From assembly GCA_002729725.1 (NCBI GenBank), contig PBYS01000088.1, forward strand, positions 1 through 42,784: a stretch of 42,784 nucleotides of DNA. The letters run 5' to 3'. A model generated the notes under the pieces. It worked only from the letters and a program-made list of their open reading frames with translations. It did not search any database and was not told the DNA's origin. Below are positions 17,811 to 27,644 of this stretch, piece after piece. The translations under genes were made by a program, and so were the position numbers. Positions within the stretch are counted from its first letter, which is position 1. The number at the start of each line of letters is the position of its first letter. The DNA comes from Puniceicoccaceae bacterium. Lineage in GTDB: Bacteria; Verrucomicrobiota; Verrucomicrobiia; Opitutales; Coraliomargaritaceae.

Positions 17811-19718
17811 ATGATTCGTTTCCCCCGCCCCCAATCGACGAAAATCTGCGGCTTGCCTCATGAAGGTTCCAAGCTCACTCGGCTCATCCGAAACTTCGCC
17901 TTTATCCTCCTGACCGGTTCATCCAGTCTACATGCGAATATATAGCGTGGGTTCCGTGGACGGGGCTGATGGCGGCATCGGCTGGGACGGAGCCTGGAGC
18001 GCATGGGGAAGCGGAGGCGATACTTCGGTGATAGCAGACAGCTTTGGCTACGAAGACCTAGCTGTCAGCGGCAACCGCTTCCGCGTCTATGACAGCGACG
18101 GCAATAATCAGGGGATTACCCGCACACTTGCGACAGAGTTCGGCACCGAAGAAGGCAGCTATTGGCTTTCTTTCATGGCGAAAAAGAACAGCTCGGGGCG
18201 TGCAGCACGGATCCAGTTTGGCGACTTGGAGCTCCGTGCCTATCAGTCGAACGACTGGGAGATCAAAACGCCCGACACGAGCTACACAAGTCTCAGCGGG
18301 GTCGGCAATGCCCATCAGCATTTCTTCCTGATACGCGTCGATGTCGGAGCCGCTGACGATACCGTCTACGTCTGGGCCAATCCGGATCTGTCCAGCGGTG
18401 AGCCCTCAACCGCTTCGGCCCTCACAACTTTAACAGATAGTGGAGGATTCACCTTCGACACAGTGACGATCCAACACGGCGTCTGGGGCAATTCGGTGCA
18501 ATCCGGAGAATGGGACGAACTGCGGCTCGGCACCAGCTTCGCTGCGGTCACGCCCGCCCCCCAGGAAAGCCTCTTTGTGTATGAACCATTTGACTACACA
18601 ACAGGCGATATTGACTCCGCCAACGGAGGCTATGGATGGTCTGATGCCTGGTCCGTCAGCGGGGGCAGCGGCTATACAGAAGTCGTCAGTTCCGGATTCA
18701 CTTACACAGACCTCGTAACCACAGGGAATCGGTTCAAAATCTACGATAGCGATGGAGTCCACCAGAAGATCACCCGCACACTGCCTGAGAGCGTGGGTGC
18801 AGAAACCGGGACCTATTGGCTCTCCTTTCTGGCCAGGAAGAACAGCTCCGCGCGGGCAAGCCAAATCGACTTCGGCAGCCTCTCCTTTAAAGCCACATCC
18901 GGCAACTGGCAAGTGAAGGGCCCGAGCACGGCTTACACGAATATCACGGGAAGCAGTTACAGTTCGCTTCATCTCTTTCTCGTGCGAATGGATGCGGCCC
19001 CGCAGGCAACACGGTGTATGTCTGGGTGGACCCCGCTCCAAGCTCGGGCGAACCATCGACTGCCAGCGCGGCGCTGACACTCAATGAGAACAACTACTTC
19101 AGCTTTAACACCGTCACGATTCAACACGGTCCTTTTGGAAATTCCGCTCAATCCGCCGAGTGGGACGAGCTGCGCGTGGGCACCGAATACGCCAATGTGA
19201 TTGCCGGTGCTTACTACACGGATCTGGCAACCGCGGCCGACAGCTTTATCCGTGCAGGCAGCTACGCTTCGAGTAACTACGGCAGTAATGGCTCGCTTTG
19301 GGTCAAGAATGATGCGAGCAGTGACTACGACCGCATGGCGATTCTACGATTCGATTTATCAAGCTATTCCGGCAGCATTACCAACGCGACCTTATCCCTC
19401 ACCCCGAACACTGTGGGCAGTAGCATCAACAACACAGAGCTGAAGGCCTATCTCGTCAGTGACGACAGCTGGACGGAAACAGGCGTCACCTGGAACAACC
19501 AGCCAGCCTACAGCACACTGCTGGATACGGTTAGTGGCACGACGATTCAAAATGGGGTGCCCGTGGAATTCGACGTCTCAGCCGCTGCGGCCACCGAGCA
19601 TGCCGGAGATGGCGAATTATCGATCCTCATCCTAAGCACCACTGAGGGCAGTCAGCACTATGTCGTATTCGACAGCTATGAATCCGGAGGCGACCAGCCC
19701 CTACTCAGTATCGAATAA
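17811..19718 (+). pseudogene. Secreted LamG-like/DNRLRE surface protein, broken by two frameshifts
   Basis: A signal peptide (KLTRLIRNFAFILLTGSSSLHA) is encoded from about ATG 17811, then a stop follows at 17943. The adjacent frame continues with SVGSVDGADGGIGWDGAWS. Comparison with the second repeat, LFVYEPFDYTTGDIDSANGG, shows that the first repeat has lost about five residues and changed frame at 17938-17945. The two roughly 210-residue repeats share NRFxxYDSDG, TYWLSF, VYVWxxPxxSSGEPSTAS, TVTIQHG and QSxEWDELRxGT. The second is broken by loss of one C in the run at 18998-19001, after LVRMDAA; the other frame resumes with GNTVYVWVDPAPSSGEPSTA. The C-terminal part (from about 19200) is a DNRLRE-type beta-sandwich: TAADSFIRAGSYASSNYGS and RMAILRFDLSSYSG. 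It would have been a secreted carbohydrate-region protein. Confidence 0.75.
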
Positions 19719-19725
19719 GCACACA

Positions 19726-19760
19726 AAAAGGCCGGCAACTCAAAGAGCTGCCGGCCTTTT
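19726..19760. terminator. Bidirectional terminator between convergent genes
   Basis: AAAAGGCCGGCA (19726-19737) pairs with TGCCGGCCTTTT (19749-19760) over an 11-base loop. A T-run follows on each strand, so it can serve both the decayed gene before it and the FAD enzyme gene after it. Confidence 0.9.
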
Positions 19761-19779
19761 ATTTGTTTGAGCAAAGTCT

Positions 19780-22215
19780 CTACATGCCCCAGGGGTCCGG
19801 ATAATCCCCGAGCTCGCTGAAGATTCGCAAGTTCGAAATACTGGCGCTCTCCGAGCCGTTGGTTCCTGTTACACGGATACGCACAGCGCTCGTTTCAGCG
19901 GGCTCCGCCAACTGATGAAAACGGTGGTGCTGACAGTTCGCCCGGACACTGTCGACGACTTCCCAACCATCCTTGGTTTCAAGCAGAATCTCGTAGTCCG
20001 CCACCACTTCCCGGTCTCTGGAAAGCGGCGCGTTCCGACAAAGCTCATTGCTCAGGTCGCCGCCGAATTGTAGTTCGATTTGGCGCAGCGTTTTCGGCTC
20101 GCTCCAGCGGCACTCCAGGTATTGAGGCAGCGGCTCGGCAGGGTCACTTCGCCACATGCCTGCATCGCGATACGGACGGTTGGCGGAACGACGCACATTC
20201 TCGGCACGAAACACTGGCATAGCAGGCTCGACAGCGAAACCGTAGCTTTCCATCCCTTCATTGAAGATGCGACGGTAGCGTTCACCGCGCTTATTGGGAT
20301 CCGCGCAGGGCAATAGATAGTAGGCGGGGCAGGCCAAAGCCGGGCGGCTCACACGCTCCCACCACAGTTCTCCGGGCGCGGTCATCATGAGTTCGAGCCG
20401 CACATAACCGCCGTCATGTAAAGTCTCCGGCAGTTCCATGCCCAAGTCCCAGCGCACCCACTGGGCCTGCCCGGGCTCAACAGTGAGCGTCCCCTCAGCC
20501 AGGACCTCGCCGTCGACCTGATCGTAGTGCCAAATCGATTTCACATGTCGCAGCACGACCGGCACTTCGATAGGCCCTTCGCGACTGGAAGAAAGACACA
20601 GACGGATCGCATCGAGGCGCGGCCCGGCAACGGGAATACACTGCGCCAGATCCGAAGGCTGCTCAAAGGGTCGCCCATCGCATTGCTTTGAGGGCTCAAG
20701 CTCGACTGAGGTCGTGGCCAACAAAGCTTCCGAGCTCGCACTCAATGTCGCATCGGGCACCAAGTCGCCCTCGGCCTCACGGTTAACATTGGGCAAAAAT
20801 ACACCATCCCGACGCAAATGGTCCTGCACTTCACGGACCTGCCCTGTGCTTAAGTCAGTCAAGTCGCGACCTTCACGCAGAGCCACTGCCGCCGCAGTTC
20901 CGATCGCCTGACCGAGCAACCCACAGGTCTGCATCACGCGAATCGAGCCCAGCGCGGCCTTGGTCGCACTGACATCGCGCCCTGCCATGCCGAGATTATC
21001 GATGTCGCGGCTTTGCAGAATCCCGAGCGGTATGCCATAAGGCCCCACGTGCCCCTTGGCCGCCTCAATGTTGTGACTGTCATAGCCTGTAGCTGCCCCC
21101 GGCTCGGCATTTTCAGCCAACAGGCCACCGGGTGTGTGCAAGTCGATAAACCAACCACCATAGGCGATCTCATCCTCAAAAGCACGGTCGAGCTTCAATT
21201 CGTTCTCATTGATGAAATACTTCCCCATGATGCGACGGCTCTCCCGCTTCCCCGGCACCTGACCGACCCAGTCCAAGACGTAGTTCGCGCACTTTTCGCG
21301 CATCTTCTCGTCTTTGTTCTTCATCCAGTCCCAGATGCCAAGCGTCCATTCGGTCAGCTCTTCCCGAATCGGTTCGTTGTCGAAGATCGTATTGTAAGGC
21401 ACTCCGATTTCGATCCACCAAAACCCGCCGCGTGGCGTGTATGGAATCCGCCCGGTGCCCCCATAAAAGAAATCAGGATCATTCAATTTCTTGGCCCAAG
21501 GCGGCGCCTCATAAGGAACGGGCTTACCGGCATCGTGACAGTAAAACTGAATTGAACTGCCCATAGTCAATGCATCGGGACGGGACGGTGCATGGATTTC
21601 GTCAAATTCATCACTGGCCTCAGAGCCCCAACGCCAGGAACAACCAGCCAGATGCGCGCACAGCCCATCTCCCGTGCAATCAATATACTGCTTCCCGACG
21701 ACAGTAATTTGGGTTTCGGCATTGGCAACCGAACACTCGATCCGACTGATGCGCCGGGATGGATTGATGGCCGATCGTTCCATGTATCCAGCATCCTGCG
21801 ACACTTTCGAATCCTCCGGATCCAATGTCGACCCACGCGTGCCGTCCTCAAGAATGACATCGGTCAAACTGGTATTCATTTGCAGTGTCAAATTGGGCGT
21901 CCGCTTACAAATATCATACAGCGCCAAGTCCCACTGACTATTCGTCCAGGCATTCTCCATGGGCTCGATATGACAACGCGAGCGCTCGGCGGCGGCCGCC
22001 TCGGCCATCAGGCCTGTTTCCGTGGCATAATTATGGTGGAGCCCTGCACCATGCGGTGTGACTCGAATCTCCGAAGATGCGTTACCGCCGAGAACCGGCC
22101 GATCCTGAATTAAAATAGTCTGCGCGCCGTGGCGTGCCGCAGAGACCGCAGCCGCAAAGCCTGCCAGCCCGCCACCAATGACCACCACATCTTTCTCTAT
22201 TCGTGTTTGCTTCAT
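19780..22215 (-). CDS. FAD-dependent oxidoreductase (FAD_oxidored family) with C-terminal sugar-binding-like domain
   Basis: 811 residues from ATG 22215, chosen because MKQTRIEKDVVVIGGGLAG is the normal start; the open frame runs 30 codons further up through the promoter gap. The FAD-binding Rossmann motif GGGLAGFAAAVSAARHG is followed by the second conserved segment VLGGNASSEIRV, both typical of the FAD_oxidored family (PF12831). DCTGDGLCAHLAGC and NLGMAGRDVSATKAALGSIR complete the flavoprotein part (to about residue 500). The last 300 residues include two beta-sandwich-like regions, the final one resembling a discoidin/F5-8C fold (DYEILLETKDGWEVVD, then RIRVTGTN). There is no signal peptide. 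The family is expanded in polysaccharide-degrading Verrucomicrobia and Planctomycetes and probably oxidises a sugar or related compound; the substrate is unknown. It is divergent from the LacI gene at 22341. Confidence 0.87.
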   Translation of the reverse strand: MKQTRIEKDVVVIGGGLAGFAAAVSAARHGAQTILIQDRPVLGGNASSEIRVTPHGAGLHHNYATETGLMAEAAAAERSRCHIEPMENAWTNSQWDLALYDICKRTPNLTLQMNTSLTDVILEDGTRGSTLDPEDSKVSQDAGYMERSAINPSRRISRIECSVANAETQITVVGKQYIDCTGDGLCAHLAGCSWRWGSEASDEFDEIHAPSRPDALTMGSSIQFYCHDAGKPVPYEAPPWAKKLNDPDFFYGGTGRIPYTPRGGFWWIEIGVPYNTIFDNEPIREELTEWTLGIWDWMKNKDEKMREKCANYVLDWVGQVPGKRESRRIMGKYFINENELKLDRAFEDEIAYGGWFIDLHTPGGLLAENAEPGAATGYDSHNIEAAKGHVGPYGIPLGILQSRDIDNLGMAGRDVSATKAALGSIRVMQTCGLLGQAIGTAAAVALREGRDLTDLSTGQVREVQDHLRRDGVFLPNVNREAEGDLVPDATLSASSEALLATTSVELEPSKQCDGRPFEQPSDLAQCIPVAGPRLDAIRLCLSSSREGPIEVPVVLRHVKSIWHYDQVDGEVLAEGTLTVEPGQAQWVRWDLGMELPETLHDGGYVRLELMMTAPGELWWERVSRPALACPAYYLLPCADPNKRGERYRRIFNEGMESYGFAVEPAMPVFRAENVRRSANRPYRDAGMWRSDPAEPLPQYLECRWSEPKTLRQIELQFGGDLSNELCRNAPLSRDREVVADYEILLETKDGWEVVDSVRANCQHHRFHQLAEPAETSAVRIRVTGTNGSESASISNLRIFSELGDYPDPWGM

Positions 22216-22317
22216 TTCAATCGCTTTTGGGGTTAATCGAACACCAGCTTTCCGGTGCAGAATGTTTATCCACCTAATATGCGAGTTGACTTCTCGGACT
22301 GACAAAAAGAAAGATTG

Positions 22318-22331
22318 TTTTAACAGTAAAC
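22318..22331. promoter_or_regulatory. Degenerate LacI-type operator in the FAD enzyme/LacI divergent gap
   Basis: TTTTAACAGTAAAC matches the consensus except for the first base and the fifth-position C. It ends 9 bases before the LacI start codon, a position suited to autoregulation, and lies about 100 bases before the FAD enzyme gene. Confidence 0.4.
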
Positions 22332-22340
22332 CATCACCCC

Positions 22341-23363
22341 ATGCTTCCCAAAAGAGTCAAACAGAGCGATATCGCCAAGGCGTTGAATTTGAGTGTTCAA
22401 ACCGTCTCCATGGCCTTGCGCGGCCACAAGCGCATCTCTAAAGCCACCCGGCTGAAAGTCGAGCGCACCGCTCGGCGACTGGGCTATCAAGCCGACCCGA
22501 CCATGGCGGCGCTGGCGAATTATCGCACGCAACACGCACGAAAGCAAAGCCAGTGGGATCGCGTCGCCCTGCTACACGATTGGGCATCCAAGGATGACTG
22601 GTTGCGCTACGCACACTATCAGAGGCTGCGCAGCGAGCTCATCAGCGAAACCAGCCACCGAGGCATTAAGCTTCAGGAGTTCTGGGTCGGCCCTCATGGG
22701 AAAAATCGCGTTGCCGTTCTGCGCAAACTCCGGAACCTCGGCATCAAAAGTATCTTACTGGCCCCACCCTCTGAGGGACGCGACCCCAGCCCGATTCAGA
22801 TCCCGAAAACTGATTTCCACGTCGTCACCTTCGGCCCCGACTCAGCCTACCCCGACCAGCATGTCATTCAGTTTGATTACTATGCCAACCTGCGTCTCAC
22901 ATGGCAGGCCTTATGGCAGCGGGGCTGTCGCCGTATCGGTCTGAGCTACCCCGAAGATCTTGGCTGGCGGACCAACCACGCATGGCTCGCAGCTTACCTC
23001 GCAGAGAAACAACTGGCGGGCATGCATCCCGGCGAATTGCCTCCACGCATTCATGGTCCACAGACGAAGCCGGAGGACCTGATCCAATGGGCACACAGTC
23101 TACAACTCGATGCTCTGATCAGCCCGATCGCCGGAGACTTATTCACCCTCAGGGAGCGCATGCCCGAAATCCAAATCGCCTCCATGCACCAAAGCGCTCG
23201 TGAACCTGGAGTGGACCCCAACCCCGAACACGCGGCCTTTGCCGCCATCGAAATTCTACAGTTCGAGATAAACCACGCCTTGTTGCAGAAGAGTCGTTTC
23301 AATTTACGGATTCACATACCCGGCAAATGGATCGATACTTCCGACAAGTCCCAACATCCTTGA
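22341..23363 (+). CDS. LacI-family transcriptional regulator
   Basis: 340 residues. The N-terminal helix-turn-helix (KQSDIAKALNLSVQTVSMAL) and hinge region (RGHKRISKATRLKVERTARR, then LGYQADPTMAAL) are standard for LacI/GalR. The rest is a periplasmic-binding-protein-like effector domain, somewhat divergent (VALLHDWASKDDW, RVAVLRKLRNLGIKSILLAP, WQRGCRRIGLSYPED), as in Opitutae LacI proteins whose ligand domains differ from model members. It should bind DNA as a dimer and respond to a sugar. The stop codon at 23361-23363 touches the operator before the next gene. It is divergent from the FAD enzyme gene and has a degenerate operator just before its own start. It is one of two candidates for reading the GTTTAC-NN-GTAAAC sites. 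Confidence 0.93.
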   Translation: MLPKRVKQSDIAKALNLSVQTVSMALRGHKRISKATRLKVERTARRLGYQADPTMAALANYRTQHARKQSQWDRVALLHDWASKDDWLRYAHYQRLRSELISETSHRGIKLQEFWVGPHGKNRVAVLRKLRNLGIKSILLAPPSEGRDPSPIQIPKTDFHVVTFGPDSAYPDQHVIQFDYYANLRLTWQALWQRGCRRIGLSYPEDLGWRTNHAWLAAYLAEKQLAGMHPGELPPRIHGPQTKPEDLIQWAHSLQLDALISPIAGDLFTLRERMPEIQIASMHQSAREPGVDPNPEHAAFAAIEILQFEINHALLQKSRFNLRIHIPGKWIDTSDKSQHP

Positions 23364-23376
23364 TTTACGAGTAAAC
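23363..23376. promoter_or_regulatory. LacI-type operator ATTTAC-GA-GTAAAC
   Basis: Matches the palindrome at all but the first base. It overlaps the last base of the LacI stop codon and lies 67 bases before the Verru_Chthon A-like gene. Confidence 0.65.
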
Positions 23377-23442
23377 ATATAGGCCAATTTCTTTCTCCTC
23401 TATTCCATGTTTATCTCAGCTGTCTGACTACCAAGGAAAACC

Positions 23443-26400
23443 ATGCCTACTTCCCCAGATCGTAAACACTCGCCGCCACCTGGCTGTGGCATCTCCCTGA
23501 CACCGCGATCCGGTTTCGCTCTCGTTATCGCATTGTCACTCATGGCCTTTGTCGTCCTGCTCTTACTAACGATAACGACTTTCATGCAGGTCGAAACATC
23601 AAACAGCGCTCGCACACAGAGTCAGCTTGCAGCTAAGGAAAACGCCTTGCTTGCGATGCAAATCGCGCTGGGACAACTTCAACGATATGCGGGGCCGGAC
23701 CAACGCGTCAGCGCCCGCGCAGACATCCAGCTAGCCAACACAGGCAATCCTCAATGGACCGGGATCTGGGATGCGCGACCACTCAATCCGAATGATCCTA
23801 CACAAACGGTCGACTCGAATAGTAACATTCAACAGTCTCATGCAACAGCCCCCTCCAACAATGCCCCGCTCGTGTGGTTGGTCAACGGCTCTGAAGACCC
23901 CACTCTCACACTTGATCCCAGTCAGCCAGCCGTCGCTGCTCCCGACACAAGCAATCACAATGTGTGGCTCTTGCGAAATCTGGCAGGCGCTCCAGTGGAC
24001 ACACCGATCAAATTGCAAAGCTCTGCGATCGGCACACAGAAGGGAAACAGCGGACGATATGCTTACTGGGTGGACGACATCGGTATCAAGGCATCACTAA
24101 CCCTCACACCGGTAATAGCCGCGCCCACTCCCGGCTCGGAAGATCAAGTCAATCAACTCTCCGCTGCCCCCACATTTGGCAACGACTTACTCAGCAATTG
24201 GGGCACGATTTTTAGTCAAATACATAACTCCGACGCCGCCGCCCTGGCCTTCCAGAGCGATCTTGACCGCTTGCTCTCATATGAACAACTCGAAGGCCTC
24301 ATCGATGGAAGCAACACGATTACAGCCGACGACCTCGCAGACCGGTTTCCGGATATCAGCACTATAACTAGCTTAGGCGTAATATCCGACAGCCTACGGG
24401 GCGGTCTGCGCCGTGACCTGAGCTATGCGCTTGAGAATGGAAGTGACCTGAGCACGGAACCAGCGGCTTCCGAAATCGGCCTGGGTGCGCTGATACCATT
24501 CGGCAATTTAGACTCCAGCGGGAATGACCGCTTCCCGGACCCGGGCCCTGTCGGACAAATCTCGCCGACATCCACATGGACTTCGAGCGAAGAAATTTCG
24601 CCTCCCACATGGGACCTCGTCCGTTCATTTCTGTCCAACCGTCCAGACAATTCCGACACGATGGATCCAGTGGCTGCCCCCTTTCCTTTACGCGACACTT
24701 GGAATATCGAGACCTCGGATGCGCATGCGATTCTACCGATAGTGACCATGTTTGAGTTTCGACTCGGGCTCGACATCAGTCAGGCAAACTACCACTACTC
24801 GATCGAACCGATCGTTGTATTATGCAACCCTTACAACGTAACACTCAATCAAGCAGACTACTCGGTGCTGTTTGAACCAGTGTCTGCAAGTGCTCCATCC
24901 GCAGGCTTCACCATTACGCCGACAACTCCCGGTCAAACGGTCTCCGACTTTGAGTTCCAACCACACCTGGGCAACCACCAACTGGCCTTCAATATCACCG
25001 ATAGCTTTGCCCCCGGCGAAGTGAAAATATATACACCAGCCAACGACACAGTCCTCTCCAGCACTGCGGACGGCGTCATCAATCTATCTCCTGGTTATAC
25101 GGCAAGCAGCGTGCTGATTGACACCGGGGTCGCGATTGACCCGAGCTTAACGCAGAGCGCCAACTCACGCATTGAACTACAGGAAGTCTCGCAATTCCAT
25201 CCAACCATCGGCCTCGCACTGGGGCATGCCAGCCCTGGCTCGGACCGCCCGATACCATCGCTCATCGCACGCTATATTGAAACCGAGCCGAAACAGATGG
25301 ATATCAAATATGACAAGGATAACATCACTCAGAAACAAACGAAACCCAGAGCAAAGATGGATGGGACCATGGATACTCGGGGCTTGATCACTTTTCGTTT
25401 AGCCATGACCACGCCGGCGAACGATTATATCAGCTCTGGTAATCAGCCGGGCTCTCAGAACCACGGGGTTCCTGCGGGACATTCTGCCCGCCGCTCCGAC
25501 GGTGGCACGATTGGCGAAAAAACAGCAGGCATGCGATCTCTGATCGACAGTAACCCGCGCGCCCCGATTGCACAGCGCCTGGGAGGTTGGGACTCCACCC
25601 CCACTTATTCATTCAAAAGCTTCCGCGATGCCGACTACACGGCGCCAGTTGCATTCGACCTCACACATGCTTTCTGGGGAGGTAGCATCGAAAGCGATGG
25701 CAACGGCACGAGCCAGGTCGTCCTTTTCGACATACCACGAGCAGATCAAAGACTCGTCAGTATCGGGCAACTCGCTCAGGTCAATTGGGGCACGGACGCC
25801 AAACATCCAAGCTACCCTCTCGGCAATAGCTACGCGTCTATTTTCTACGAACATGATGCTCCCGATCTTAGTTACGCTCTGAATGAAGCGCTTTGGGATC
25901 GCTACTTTTTTTCCACATTACCGGATAGCGGTCTGAACACACGTCCGGAATTTCTTGGCAACCCTCGCCTCAGCTATTACGATCCTGACGATCGCAACGC
26001 CGATCTCTCCTTCCTTGAAGGCAGTGAAGCTTACGAGAAAGCTGCGAGCCGATTGCTGATCAAAGGTGCCTTCAATATAAATTCCACATCCGTCGAGGCT
26101 TGGACTGCCTTTCTCGGCAGCATCCCCGCTAGTGATTATAGCTACCAGGATCCCACAGGATCCAGTCAAACAGATTCGGATACACGCCCCTACCTTCGAC
26201 TTCGTCACGTGCATGCGGAAGATCCCTTCCATGAGCAAAACCAGCTTTACGAATGGTCCGGCTACCGAGCACTGGATGCCACACAAATTCGGGCAATTGC
26301 AGAGAATGTGGTCGACGGCATTCGCGAACGTGGACGCCCTGCGCGCAGCTTGGCCGAATTCATCAATCGCGACCTAAATTTCCCATCCGATGACTTACGC

Positions 26401-26895
26401 AACCAAAAGGGCATTCTCCAATCCGCCATTGATCAAGTGGTCAATCAGGATGATCCGACAGCGAGTGGCGACGGTCTCGACGCCCTTTCCAGACTGCCTG
26501 GCATTGTCGGTTCAAATAGCTTGAGCAATGCCTTGGTTGTTGATTCGAATTTCGTCAACGCCGACAACCCAGACGCCGCACGCGGCAAGTTACGCGCGAC
26601 CGGAGCCCCTGGATTCCTGATGCAGAATGATCTCATCACCCCCCTGGCTCCCGCCATGTCGGCACGTTCTGACACCTTTCACATTCGCACGTATGGCGAT
26701 GCCCGCCACCCGGTTACCGGCGAAGTCATCGCAAAGGTTTGGTGCGAAGCCTACGTGCAAAGGCTCCCTGACTATGTCGGCAGCGAAGCCTCCGAAATAC
26801 ATCCTGATGCGCTGCCCCCGACGTCCGCGAGTGCACAGTTCGGACGCCGCTTTACGATAACACAATTACGCTGGTTAACTGAACAAGACATATGA
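23443..26895 (+). CDS. Verru_Chthon cassette protein A-like prepilin-type protein
   Basis: 1150 residues. A short polar N-terminus precedes one hydrophobic helix (GFALVIALSLMAFVVLLLL), then the conserved TITTFMQVETSNSARTQSQL and AKENALLAMQIALGQLQRYAGPDQRVSA. This is the signature of Verru_Chthon cassette protein A, a large protein of Verrucomicrobia and relatives resembling type IV pilin/type II secretion minor pseudopilins. The remaining 1,000 residues are extracytoplasmic and lack known catalytic motifs. In complete cassettes, proteins A to D are adjacent; here only A is present, followed by a different secreted protein with a 4-base overlap. An operator upstream suggests induction with the carbohydrate genes. 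A role in surface assembly or export during polysaccharide uptake is inference. The family call is confident; the function is unknown. Confidence 0.87.
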   Translation: MPTSPDRKHSPPPGCGISLTPRSGFALVIALSLMAFVVLLLLTITTFMQVETSNSARTQSQLAAKENALLAMQIALGQLQRYAGPDQRVSARADIQLANTGNPQWTGIWDARPLNPNDPTQTVDSNSNIQQSHATAPSNNAPLVWLVNGSEDPTLTLDPSQPAVAAPDTSNHNVWLLRNLAGAPVDTPIKLQSSAIGTQKGNSGRYAYWVDDIGIKASLTLTPVIAAPTPGSEDQVNQLSAAPTFGNDLLSNWGTIFSQIHNSDAAALAFQSDLDRLLSYEQLEGLIDGSNTITADDLADRFPDISTITSLGVISDSLRGGLRRDLSYALENGSDLSTEPAASEIGLGALIPFGNLDSSGNDRFPDPGPVGQISPTSTWTSSEEISPPTWDLVRSFLSNRPDNSDTMDPVAAPFPLRDTWNIETSDAHAILPIVTMFEFRLGLDISQANYHYSIEPIVVLCNPYNVTLNQADYSVLFEPVSASAPSAGFTITPTTPGQTVSDFEFQPHLGNHQLAFNITDSFAPGEVKIYTPANDTVLSSTADGVINLSPGYTASSVLIDTGVAIDPSLTQSANSRIELQEVSQFHPTIGLALGHASPGSDRPIPSLIARYIETEPKQMDIKYDKDNITQKQTKPRAKMDGTMDTRGLITFRLAMTTPANDYISSGNQPGSQNHGVPAGHSARRSDGGTIGEKTAGMRSLIDSNPRAPIAQRLGGWDSTPTYSFKSFRDADYTAPVAFDLTHAFWGGSIESDGNGTSQVVLFDIPRADQRLVSIGQLAQVNWGTDAKHPSYPLGNSYASIFYEHDAPDLSYALNEALWDRYFFSTLPDSGLNTRPEFLGNPRLSYYDPDDRNADLSFLEGSEAYEKAASRLLIKGAFNINSTSVEAWTAFLGSIPASDYSYQDPTGSSQTDSDTRPYLRLRHVHAEDPFHEQNQLYEWSGYRALDATQIRAIAENVVDGIRERGRPARSLAEFINRDLNFPSDDLRNQKGILQSAIDQVVNQDDPTASGDGLDALSRLPGIVGSNSLSNALVVDSNFVNADNPDAARGKLRATGAPGFLMQNDLITPLAPAMSARSDTFHIRTYGDARHPVTGEVIAKVWCEAYVQRLPDYVGSEASEIHPDALPPTSASAQFGRRFTITQLRWLTEQDI

Positions 26896-27644
26896 AAATG
26901 ATCCTTCGTATCGCCACACTTTGCGGCCTCTATTTATTCATCAACAGCCCCCTTCATGCTGCTGAGAAAGAATATCCGACGATACAGAGCCAGCTGACAA
27001 TCCTTTGCTGGGACGACGAGATTGAGCTGAGCTATCCTGGCTACGACGGCGACGAAGCGATTATCGCGCCGATGCAAGCTCGTTCCGCGCCCATTGAATA
27101 CTCAGGCCCCAACCGGATTCTCCTTTCCAGAATCATTGAAAACGTGGCCCCGGAGCTTCCCCCGATGAGCCACCCGGCAGCGGAAGTCATCATCCCGCCC
27201 TCATACGCGCAGGCACTGATCATATTGATTCCACAAAACCAGTCCGGAGCGCCATACCCCTACCGCCCGATCGTCGTCAACGACAGTCTGGAGCATTTCC
27301 CAAAGCAATCATTGCGCTTTCTCAATTTCACGGAGCATCAACTCGCCGGCCAACTGGGAGCCAAACAATTTAAAATTGAGCCTAAGTCTGAAGCTGTTTC
27401 CAAACCCGACAAAACACTTGGCAGCAAGCATCTTGTTCCATTTCGCATAGTGCGGCGTATCGCTGGACAGGATACCTGGCGTCCAGTCAAATCAACCGCC
27501 TTCTCGATGCCTCCCTACGCTCGGATCCTTGTGTTAATCCTGGAAGACCCTCAAGCACCGGACTTACGCTTTGTCATCCTGAAAGAACTTTCGAATCTCA
27601 GCGAGGCACTACCTGAAGAAGCCGGAACTGTCGAAAGAGATTAA
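26892..27644 (+). CDS. Secreted protein coupled to the Verru_Chthon A gene, function unknown
   Basis: 250 residues. Its ATG overlaps the upstream TGA (ATGA at 26892-26895), indicating translational coupling. A signal peptide (MKMILRIATLCGLYLFINSP, cleaved near LHA) is followed by an all-beta-looking sequence without Cys clusters or recognised catalytic residues. Segments include TILCWDDEIELSYPGYDGDE, RPIVVNDSLEHFPKQSLRFL and PYARILVLILEDPQAPDLRF. The pattern suggests a periplasmic or outer-membrane partner of the upstream protein. I do not recognise the family. The gene ends in a 4-base tail-to-tail overlap with the second LacI gene, so the two transcripts converge. Confidence 0.75.
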   Translation: MKMILRIATLCGLYLFINSPLHAAEKEYPTIQSQLTILCWDDEIELSYPGYDGDEAIIAPMQARSAPIEYSGPNRILLSRIIENVAPELPPMSHPAAEVIIPPSYAQALIILIPQNQSGAPYPYRPIVVNDSLEHFPKQSLRFLNFTEHQLAGQLGAKQFKIEPKSEAVSKPDKTLGSKHLVPFRIVRRIAGQDTWRPVKSTAFSMPPYARILVLILEDPQAPDLRFVILKELSNLSEALPEEAGTVERD

